Both the position numbers and the translations under genes were made by a program. The notes under the pieces are model-generated. The model saw only the letters and a list, made by a program, of their open reading frames with translations. It made no database searches and was not told the origin of the DNA. Shown piece by piece: positions 1-6,103 of a DNA stretch of 9,065 nt; position 1 is the stretch's first letter, and the number at the start of each line of letters is the position of its first letter. The DNA is from JBEKCP01 sp050014815 (GTDB lineage Bacteria; Planctomycetota; Planctomycetia; Pirellulales; Thermoguttaceae). The DNA lies in the NCBI GenBank assembly GCA_050014815.1, contig JBEKCP010000207.1, positions 1 to 9,065 on the forward strand. The letters run 5' to 3'.

Positions 1-1
1 A

Positions 2-343
2 CAGCTCGAATCGGTATCGCCCGTCTTCGGCGTGGTCATGCACCAGGGCAAGCTCTGTGCGGCCGCCGGCCGGCACCCGGAACTGGACGGCGGCATTCGA
101 GTCTGGGGCCTGGAACCGGACACAGGGGCCATCGCCTGGAGCCGGGCGCTGGCCTACTCCTTGGAGTGGTGTACCGAGCGGGTAAAGACGCCATTGGCCG
201 GTTACCAGAACCGCCTGTTGGGCGAGTCGCTGCGCGTCGACCAAGGCGTGCTGTACCTGGGATACCTGGCCATCGATCCGGCGCAGCCGCACCCCGGCTC
301 GTTGCCGCGGATCAAGTATGTGCCGTCAGAGAAATGGTGGTAA
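2..343 (+). CDS. 3' end of a PQQ-like beta-propeller protein (5' partial)
   Basis: The frame is open from the left edge and ends at TAA 341-343, giving the last 113 residues of a longer protein. The stretch GIRVWGLEPDTGAIAWSRAL has the pattern of a PQQ/quinoprotein propeller blade: a beta strand with a hydrophobic-x-hydrophobic pattern, then D-x-x-T-G-x-x-x-W. A second strand-like segment follows (GVLYLGYLAIDP), and the protein ends in a short basic and aromatic tail (RIKYVPSEKWW). Such propellers are usually exported and act in binding or scaffolding; few are true PQQ enzymes, and the fragment shows no catalytic residues. A second propeller gene of the same general kind lies at 1318-3468, so the two may be related parts of one exported set. 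Substrate and full length cannot be known because the N-terminus is outside the window. Confidence 0.75.
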   Translation, partial: QLESVSPVFGVVMHQGKLCAAAGRHPELDGGIRVWGLEPDTGAIAWSRALAYSLEWCTERVKTPLAGYQNRLLGESLRVDQGVLYLGYLAIDPAQPHPGSLPRIKYVPSEKWW

Positions 344-370
344 CGAAAACGTTGCGTTGCCCCGCCGCTG

Positions 371-413
371 CGGCGTTCCGGCAGGCGCGACAAAACCAAG
401 AACGCCGTGAACG
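371..413 (+). repeat. 43-bp imperfect direct repeat, copy 1
   Basis: This segment matches 5896-5938 at 38 of 43 positions without gaps, including the exact 15-base run GCGCGACAAAACCAA and the exact 11-base run CGCCGTGAACG. It lies in the 88-base gap between the propeller fragment and the next gene, ending 18 bases before the GTG start at 432. Its left edge overlaps a short GC hairpin (363-367 pairing with 371-375, three-base loop). Whether it is a regulatory leader, a dispersed repeat or a recombination scar cannot be told from two copies. Confidence 0.8.
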
Positions 414-418
414 GTCGC

Positions 419-424
419 GAGGAG
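419..424 (+). promoter_or_regulatory. Shine-Dalgarno site fixing the GTG start at 432
   Basis: GAGGAG lies seven bases before GTG 432-434. In-frame ATG codons at 447, 453 and 462 fall inside the signal peptide and have no comparable site, so the GTG is the preferred start. Confidence 0.7.
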
Positions 425-431
425 AAATACG

Positions 432-1265
432 GTGAAACAGTGCAAAATGGTTATGTGCGGAATGGCTGGGTTGATCGCATGCACGCTGATGGGAGGGACG
501 GCCCTGGCCCAAGACAAGAAAGCGCCGGCCAAGCCCAAATTGGACCCGAACAATGCGGTGTGGGCCCTCACGCTCGGCGGTGCGTACCTGGACAAGCCGC
601 TGACCCTGCACCTGGCAACCAGCGGCGGCAAGGTCGTTCGCGCCTTCGGTTTGGGCGAGTTCAACAAAGCGGTCCACGATGTTGACGGTTCCGCCCTGGC
701 GATTGCCGCGGCCAGCCTGAAAGGCCCCGCGAAGGTGACCATCAACGCCGACCAGTGGTTCCCGGCGGACGGCAAACCGATCGAGTGCCGGTTCGATCTC
801 GATATTGCCGTCAAGGACGGCAAAATCGGCGGCGCCTACAAGGGCAAACGCGGCAACGACGAAGTGTCCGGCATGGCCCTCGGCACGATTCAGCCACCGC
901 TGACTGAAATCCGCAGCGCAACGATCAAGATGGAGCTGGACAAGGCGCTGGAGGGCAACGTTAACCAACAGCGGGTATACATGACCGTCAACGTGACCGG
1001 CGGAAAGGTCGGCGAGGTCAAGGTGGCCCCCAAGGATCGTTTTCATTGGCAGGCGCGGGTCAAGGATTCGAAACTGGCCGTTACACCGGAGGCGGTGACC
1101 GGTGAGGTCGCCATCGAGGTCAACCAGGCCAGGTCCGTGACCGACGGCACCTATACGTTCACGCTGGACGGCAAAGTGATTGGGTCCAAGGTCGCCGGCA
1201 AGTTCACGTCCAAGTTGGGCGACAAGCCGGCCCGCGGACCCGCCGCGTTCAACGGCTCGTTCTAG
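432..1265 (+). CDS. Exported protein of two similar beta-rich halves, function unknown
   Basis: The product has 277 residues and starts at GTG behind GAGGAG. Residues 1-26 form a Sec-type signal peptide with a probable cut after TALA. A short Lys/Pro-rich linker (28-39) follows. The rest looks like two copies of one domain of about 100 residues, roughly 44-152 and 162-277. Both contain a GGKV strand (65-68 and 190-193), an aligned DGSLAI/DSKLAV-like strand (about 85-91 and 212-217), a segment of alternating hydrophobic residues, and a DG/GK-IGG or DGKVIGSKVAGK turn with a basic patch (129-139 and 246-261). Neither half has cysteines or an obvious catalytic motif, so a binding or structural role is more likely than an enzyme. 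I do not recognise the family. It lies 52 bases before the large propeller gene and could be co-translated with it as a periplasmic or extracellular partner. Confidence 0.85.
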   Translation: MKQCKMVMCGMAGLIACTLMGGTALAQDKKAPAKPKLDPNNAVWALTLGGAYLDKPLTLHLATSGGKVVRAFGLGEFNKAVHDVDGSALAIAAASLKGPAKVTINADQWFPADGKPIECRFDLDIAVKDGKIGGAYKGKRGNDEVSGMALGTIQPPLTEIRSATIKMELDKALEGNVNQQRVYMTVNVTGGKVGEVKVAPKDRFHWQARVKDSKLAVTPEAVTGEVAIEVNQARSVTDGTYTFTLDGKVIGSKVAGKFTSKLGDKPARGPAAFNGSF

Positions 1266-1317
1266 GCAAGCTTGTGCCGTTGGCGCAGGGGGCCCCAAGA
1301 CGCATTGGAGATAAAGC

Positions 1318-3468
1318 GTGAATCGCAATCTGTTTGCCGGCTCCGCGGTTGTTGTGCTGCTCTGCGCCATGGTTTGCGCTGCTGCGGACGATGCCATGGT
1401 CGGGACCGGGCCGCTGGGTGTCCGCGGCTGGCGGAACGACTGGACGGGCCGTTATCCCGACGCCAAGCCCGTGACGGCCTGGGACATCCAGAAGAAGATC
1501 AACATCCTGTGGCGCCTGCCGACATCGCGCTTCGGCAACGCCATGCCGCTGGTCATCGGCGACCGCGTCTGCTTTACCGTGGACCCCAGCGTCCTGGTGT
1601 GTCTCGACAAGATGACGGGCAAGGTCCTATGGACGAGCCTGGGCGCGGAGCCTGCCGCCTATGCCGGGCTTTTCACCGTGGACGCCAAGAAGGAACCCTG
1701 GTCCGAGCGCAACCTGAATTACGGCGCGAATGCGGGGTCGACCTTCCCCACGCCCGTCACGGACGGCAAACGGATCTGGTACAGGTCCGGAGGACAGGTG
1801 TTCTGCCACGACCTCGCCGATGGCAAGAGATTGTGGCAGACAAACACGCACCAGGGTGGGGGAGGTCACTTCGCGAACATTGCATCTCTTCTGCTGGTGC
1901 GCAACATTCTCGTGTGTCACGGCGGGGGCAGTGACTATTGGCTGGAGCACAGCACGAATAAGGTCCCGGACGGCGCGTTTCCGGAGAATCCCCAGACGGG
2001 AAAGTTTTCCCAGTGGGTGGTCGGGATGGACGCCGAAAGCGGGAAGATTCTCTGGGACGTCGGGCCCCTGAATGCCGGCGGATACGGGGCCACGGGTACG
2101 CCCGTCCCTGTGATCGTCAACGACGGGAAACAGCAACGGGTCTTCGTGCTGACGCCGGAGGGTCACGCCATCCGTCCCGAAGACGGCAAGTTAATCAATC
2201 CCTTCGTGGGCGCGCGCTCGGGTTGCGGTACGCCGATCCCGCTGGGCAACCGCGTTCTGTTCCACAGCGCGCTGTTGGAGTTCTCGATGAACGGCCCGGA
2301 CAAGCTGGTCGCCAGGAAGGTGTGCGCTATTACCGCTCCCGGCAACCTTGGCGGGCCGGCCTACAACAATGGAATGGTGTACAGCGGATACAGACCGTCG
2401 GGTAAGGCGACCCGGGTCGAAGCAGCGACGACGGACGAGGCCGAGCCGACGGGGAGCCGGTTGTACGGGGTCTGCGAGGCGGCGACGGGGCGCGTTGTAC
2501 ACATGGGGGTTCGTGGCCCGCGGATCGCCGATACTCCCGAGTGGCCGACCCCGGCGGTGGCAGGCAAGTACCTGTTCTTCGCCACACTGACGTCGGTGGA
2601 CGTCGCCGATATCAGTCTCGGACGGCCATGGCCGGTGGCGATGAACGTTAACGAGCGGTCCCATACCGGCCCGGTATTCGATGGCGAGCGCATGTACCTC
2701 CGCACCTACGACGCCATCACGTGTATTGCGCGCAAGGGTGAGGACGGCGCACGGTATGAGCGTGAGGTCAATGCCCGGACGGTGATCAAGGCGTTCCCGG
2801 GAGAGATCGGCAAGCGGGCGGTGACGGAGTTGAGGCCCGTCGAAGACGCCAACGCGTGGGTGGGCGGTCCAGCCTCGATGTACACGCCCGGCGAGGGGCC
2901 GGATCAGTGGGTCTTTGCCGGCCCGTTTCCCAAGGCGGACGGCAAGGATGCGCTGGAGAGTCTCGGCGGGTGTGCCAAGGCCCAACCGGCGGCCGGGAAA
3001 CAGGTGACCTTCGAGGGCACGACCTGCACGTTCGCCGCCGTTGATCCGCGGCATATCACGCCCAAGGGATTGGACACCGACGGCCCCACCGGGAAGGACC
3101 GCAAGGGTCAGAGTTTCTTCTTCGCCTGGCTCATCGTCGGGAAGGCCGAATATGTCACCTGGAACCCGCGCAGGCCGGGCGTGCGCCTCTGGGTGGGCGG
3201 ACGGGAGGTGCTTGAGGACCAGCTCCTGAAACTCGACAAAGGCGCATACCCGGTGTTGATGCGCATCGCGTTGCCCGAGGACTTCCTCGAAGGCCCAGGC
3301 ATGGTGGTGAACACGGCGTTCGCGGCATCCGAGGACCCCGCGGAGACTCGCAAGAAGGACATCGCATTGGTGCGGGAAGGCCGCAACTACCTCAAGCTGG
3401 TCGTCGAAGTTCTACCGGGAACCGACGAGGCGAGGCAAGCGGCGACGCTGCTCAAAGCCATCGACTAA
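1318..3468 (+). CDS. Exported PQQ-like beta-propeller protein with C-terminal 'GPFP' domain
   Basis: The product has 716 residues. The start is GTG with GGAG at 1307-1310, seven bases upstream. Residues 1-23 form a signal peptide (hydrophobic core AVVVLLCAMVCAAA). Propeller blades can be read at about 92-109 (CLDKMTGKVLW), 161-178 (CHDLADGKRLW), 234-250 (GMDAESGKILW), 275-292, 382-398 (GVCEAATGRVV) and 459-473. The D-x-x-[TS]-G-K-x-L-W pattern is typical of PQQ/pyrrolo-quinoline-like repeats. A glycine- and histidine-rich loop (GGGGHF, about 180-185) links blades 2 and 3. From about 528 a separate beta-rich domain begins with QWVFAGPFP, contains RLWVGGREV (623-631), and ends with an alpha-helical tail (680-716). 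The domain is reminiscent of ligand-binding domains appended to planctomycete secreted proteins, but I cannot name it. The protein is probably a cell-envelope or extracellular binding protein; the sequence does not show a real PQQ dehydrogenase, since no heme CxxCH motif or disulphide ring is visible. The hydrolase gene follows after 25 bases. Confidence 0.88.
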   Translation: MNRNLFAGSAVVVLLCAMVCAAADDAMVGTGPLGVRGWRNDWTGRYPDAKPVTAWDIQKKINILWRLPTSRFGNAMPLVIGDRVCFTVDPSVLVCLDKMTGKVLWTSLGAEPAAYAGLFTVDAKKEPWSERNLNYGANAGSTFPTPVTDGKRIWYRSGGQVFCHDLADGKRLWQTNTHQGGGGHFANIASLLLVRNILVCHGGGSDYWLEHSTNKVPDGAFPENPQTGKFSQWVVGMDAESGKILWDVGPLNAGGYGATGTPVPVIVNDGKQQRVFVLTPEGHAIRPEDGKLINPFVGARSGCGTPIPLGNRVLFHSALLEFSMNGPDKLVARKVCAITAPGNLGGPAYNNGMVYSGYRPSGKATRVEAATTDEAEPTGSRLYGVCEAATGRVVHMGVRGPRIADTPEWPTPAVAGKYLFFATLTSVDVADISLGRPWPVAMNVNERSHTGPVFDGERMYLRTYDAITCIARKGEDGARYEREVNARTVIKAFPGEIGKRAVTELRPVEDANAWVGGPASMYTPGEGPDQWVFAGPFPKADGKDALESLGGCAKAQPAAGKQVTFEGTTCTFAAVDPRHITPKGLDTDGPTGKDRKGQSFFFAWLIVGKAEYVTWNPRRPGVRLWVGGREVLEDQLLKLDKGAYPVLMRIALPEDFLEGPGMVVNTAFAASEDPAETRKKDIALVREGRNYLKLVVEVLPGTDEARQAATLLKAID

Positions 3469-3493
3469 GCGACAAACGAGCGAGATACAAGCC

Positions 3494-5935
3494 ATGCGAC
3501 TGAAGAAGTGGCGGCAGGTGGCATGGACACTCTTGGTAGCGGCAGTTTTCGCCATGCCTGCGACGGCCGACGGAGGGAAAGGCGACCGTGCGGAGCCCGA
3601 CGCGGCGCGGCGGGCGTTTCTCGACCAGATCCTGGCCCTTTCGGCCGACGACGATCCGGATCGGCCCAATCCACGTCTGGGTGATTTCGCCCGGGTGAAG
3701 TGGGTCCAGGCCGATCGACGGCGGGCGGGCGTGACCTGGCGCGATGCCACGTGGAGCGACTGGCTGCGCCGCACGGGTGAACTGCCGCCCGACTTCGACG
3801 CGATGCGTTCGCAGCCGTTCCTGCCTGACCCTTTGCTCGGCGACGAGTCGGGGCGCAGCGTGCCGATCGCTTCGCCCGCCCAGTGGCCGGCGCGACGACA
3901 ATGGATCGGCCGCCAAGTGCAGCACTGGATCACCGGCACGGTCCCTCCGCCGCCCAACAACCTCGCGGCCGAGACGCTCGACGAGACGCGGGCCGAGGGC
4001 GCCGTCTTCCGGCGCGTGCTGCTTCGCTTCGGACCCCAGCGTCGGGCCCTGCTCGCCCTACGGCTCTGGGTGCCTGGGGGCCGGGGGCCGCGGCCGGTCC
4101 TTGTGACGCAGAGCAATACGGCCTGGGCCCAGGCCGCCGTCCGCCGCGGCTACATCGCGTGCCTCTACGCCGGCGACGATGCGGCCGACGACACTGATGC
4201 CTATGGCCCGCTTTACCCCGATTTCGATTTCGCCCGCTTGATGCGCCGCGCCTGGGGATGCTCGCGGGCGATCGACTATCTCGAGACACTCGCGGAGGTT
4301 GACCGGCGGCAGATCGTCCTGGTCGGCCATTCGCGCAACGGCTTCCAGGCGCTGCTTGCGGCGGCGATGGACGAGCGCATTGCGGCGGTCATCCCGGCCA
4401 GCGCAACGCTGGGGCTCAATGGGTTTCGCTACTCGGACCGCCATGGCACGCAGACACTCGACGAGTTCACCTATGCGTTTCCCTACTGGCTGCACCCGCG
4501 GCTGCGATGGTTTGTGGGCCGCGAACACAAGCTGCCTGTCGATATGAACCTTGTCATGGCGATGGTCGCCCCTCGGCCGATGTTGCTGACGGGCGGCGTG
4601 CGCGAGCCCGACGGCAATCCGTGGGCGACCGAGCAGCTCTTCCACTCGCTCCGCCGCGTGTACCGGCTGCTGGGCGCCGAGAACCGCCTGGCGCTACGTT
4701 GGCGAGACGGCAATCACGGCCTGCCCAAGGGGGAGTTCGATATCTATCTCGATTTCTTCGACACGGCGTTGGGACGCTCGTCGGCCTATCGCTTTCCCAA
4801 CACGCTGTACTATCCCTACGATTTCGAGCGATGGAAGAGCCGAAGCGACGAGTCGATCGACGCGGCGACGATGCCAGCGCCTCGGAAGTTGGACGACGCA
4901 GAGTGTGCTTCTCCGCTGGCCTGGACCGGGCGCCGCGCGGAAACCAGGCGGCACGCGGCATGGCTCCTGGGCAGTCCGCCGGCAGCGTCCCCGCGGATCG
5001 ACGGACGCCTGTCGGACCCGTCGCCCGGCGACGAAGCACGGCTGAACGGCCAGGCGGCCGGGCTGATGCCGTTCGACACGCCGCGAATGCCGCGGCAGAA
5101 GCTCTCGATCGGCCCGATGCCGTCGGGAGAACGATTGACCGTCTGGCTCACGCGGCCGCGCCAGGCGACCGGCAAGCTGCCCGCCGTCGTCTTCCTTCAC
5201 GAGCACGCCTACGCGACCGGCTTCTTTCTTCGCGCCGGGCCGCTGCTGGAGCGGTTTGTCGATGTGGGCGCGGCCGTCGCGACGCTCGACCTCATCGGCT
5301 GCCAGTCGCGGATTGAAGAGGGAGCGGGTTTCTACGATCGCCATCCCCGCTGGTCGCTCTTGGGCAAGATGGTGGATGACGTCCGGGCGGTCGTGACGGC
5401 CCTGGAACATCTCGACTTCGTCGACTCCCGGCGGATCTGCCTCATCGGCCCCGGGCTGGGCGGCTGTGTGGCCATCTTCACCGCGGCGACCGACGAGCGC
5501 GTGGCGGGAATTGCCGTGTGCAATGCCTTCACGCCGCTGCGCTGCGCGAGTGCGGAGGTCGAGGGGATCCGTGCCTACAGCCATCTCCACGGCCTGGTCC
5601 CGCGGCTGGGCTTCTTTCTCGGCCACGAAGACCGCATCCCCGTCGATTTCGACGACCTGCTGGCCTCGATCGCCCCGCGGCCCGTGCTGGTGATCGCTCA
5701 GCAATTCGATCGCCATGCCGATCCGCGGGCGATGACGGCGTGCCTGCGATCGGTAGGCCGGGTGTACGATCTACTCGGCGCCGCCAAGGCCTTCGAGGTT
5801 GAGCGTCCCGGCAATTTCAATCGCTTCAGCGGCGCCGAAAAGGAGCGGATCTTGCAATGGTTCAAGGCCGAAATACGGCCCGACCGAGGACAACCCGGCG
5901 CCCCGGCACGCGCGACAAAACCAACAGCGCCGTGA
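3494..5935 (+). CDS. Exported tandem alpha/beta-hydrolase (esterase-like domain plus degenerate second domain)
   Basis: The product has 813 residues with a signal peptide (1-25, cut near ATA). The ATG lacks a strong Shine-Dalgarno site. Domain 1 (about 130-427) has a nucleophile elbow GHSRNG with Ser280, the segment LPVD...VAPRP (347-361), an acid candidate in REPDGNPW (Asp373), and catalytic His408 in GNHG. This layout resembles acetylxylan-esterase and CE15 glucuronoyl-esterase relatives, so cleavage of carbohydrate esters outside the cytoplasm is a fair guess. Domain 2 (about 530-793) repeats the landmarks (VVFLHEH, IPVD...IAPRP, RVYDLLG) and so looks like a duplicated copy. Its elbow, however, reads GPGLGG with Gly654 where serine belongs, and the histidine site reads GNFNRF. 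Asp739 remains. Domain 2 is therefore probably non-catalytic and may bind substrate or stabilise the enzyme. The final residues GAPARATKPTAP and the stop lie within repeat copy 2. Peptidase relatives of the S9 type are an alternative reading. Confidence 0.9.
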   Translation: MRLKKWRQVAWTLLVAAVFAMPATADGGKGDRAEPDAARRAFLDQILALSADDDPDRPNPRLGDFARVKWVQADRRRAGVTWRDATWSDWLRRTGELPPDFDAMRSQPFLPDPLLGDESGRSVPIASPAQWPARRQWIGRQVQHWITGTVPPPPNNLAAETLDETRAEGAVFRRVLLRFGPQRRALLALRLWVPGGRGPRPVLVTQSNTAWAQAAVRRGYIACLYAGDDAADDTDAYGPLYPDFDFARLMRRAWGCSRAIDYLETLAEVDRRQIVLVGHSRNGFQALLAAAMDERIAAVIPASATLGLNGFRYSDRHGTQTLDEFTYAFPYWLHPRLRWFVGREHKLPVDMNLVMAMVAPRPMLLTGGVREPDGNPWATEQLFHSLRRVYRLLGAENRLALRWRDGNHGLPKGEFDIYLDFFDTALGRSSAYRFPNTLYYPYDFERWKSRSDESIDAATMPAPRKLDDAECASPLAWTGRRAETRRHAAWLLGSPPAASPRIDGRLSDPSPGDEARLNGQAAGLMPFDTPRMPRQKLSIGPMPSGERLTVWLTRPRQATGKLPAVVFLHEHAYATGFFLRAGPLLERFVDVGAAVATLDLIGCQSRIEEGAGFYDRHPRWSLLGKMVDDVRAVVTALEHLDFVDSRRICLIGPGLGGCVAIFTAATDERVAGIAVCNAFTPLRCASAEVEGIRAYSHLHGLVPRLGFFLGHEDRIPVDFDDLLASIAPRPVLVIAQQFDRHADPRAMTACLRSVGRVYDLLGAAKAFEVERPGNFNRFSGAEKERILQWFKAEIRPDRGQPGAPARATKPTAP

Positions 5936-5938
5936 ACG
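5896..5938 (+). repeat. 43-bp imperfect direct repeat, copy 2, overlapping the hydrolase 3' end
   Basis: This is the partner of 371-413 (38/43 identical, same orientation, 5525 bases apart). It encodes the last 12 residues of the hydrolase and its TGA (5933-5935, within the shared CGCCGTGAACG). It ends 30 bases before ATG 5969. As at copy 1, a signal-peptide reading frame with a good ribosome site follows. Because the copy is part coding and part non-coding, its conservation with non-coding copy 1 cannot be explained by protein constraint. Confidence 0.8.
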
Positions 5939-5953
5939 ACTACGGTTCCAGCA

Positions 5954-5960
5954 AGAGGAG
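5954..5960 (+). promoter_or_regulatory. Strong Shine-Dalgarno site ahead of ATG 5969
   Basis: AGAGGAG lies eight bases before ATG 5969. It is one of the best ribosome sites in the window, which is the main reason to take the tiny frame after it seriously. An ATG at 5964 is too close and runs into a stop after two codons. Confidence 0.55.
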
Positions 5961-5968
5961 CGCATGTC

Positions 5969-6103
5969 ATGAAGAGCATGGTTGGACTGGTTGGGGCCGT
6001 CGTACTGCTGGTGGCGTGCCCGTCGCCGCCAGCGGTGACATGGCCGCGAGACTCTGAATTTGACCGGGACAGGGCAGCGGGAGTAGAATATGGCCATGAG
6101 TAG
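5969..6103 (+). CDS. Possible 44-residue lipoprotein-like peptide, or remnant of a lost exported gene
   Basis: ATG 5969 opens a 44-codon frame ending at TAG 6101-6103. The N-terminus (MKSMVGLVGAVVLLVACPSPP) has a basic start, a hydrophobic core and LVAC, which fits a type II signal-peptidase lipobox with Cys17. Nothing after the cysteine suggests a domain; the remaining 27 residues are charged and proline-rich. The frame overlaps the start of the HEAT gene by 14 bases (6090-6103), an arrangement that could couple translation. A second frame over the same DNA reads VPVAASGDMAARL before a stop at 6055-6057, which would extend the hydrophobic core into an AxA-like signal-peptide end if a frameshift had occurred near 6015. 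The segment may therefore be a decayed signal-peptide gene instead. It is too short for coding statistics by eye. Confidence 0.35.
   Translation: MKSMVGLVGAVVLLVACPSPPAVTWPRDSEFDRDRAAGVEYGHE

Noticed and set aside
342..353. AACG-AAAA-CGTT mini hairpin right at the first stop codon
   Set aside because: A four-pair stem without a U-run is too weak to call a terminator.
1273..1287. Six-pair hairpin with a GU pair between the two-half gene and the propeller gene
   Set aside because: It is short, has a three-base loop and no U-run; such stems occur often by chance in GC-rich gaps.
312..1397. Long open frame on the minus strand opposite the two-half protein
   Set aside because: It is antisense to a well-supported gene with a signal peptide and ribosome site. 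Its peptide is Arg/Ala/Gly-rich without domains, as expected from the GC-rich complement.
1318..3468. True PQQ-dependent dehydrogenase
   Set aside because: No heme-binding CxxCH, no vicinal cysteine pair and no catalytic Asp context were seen; only the propeller repeat pattern is supported.
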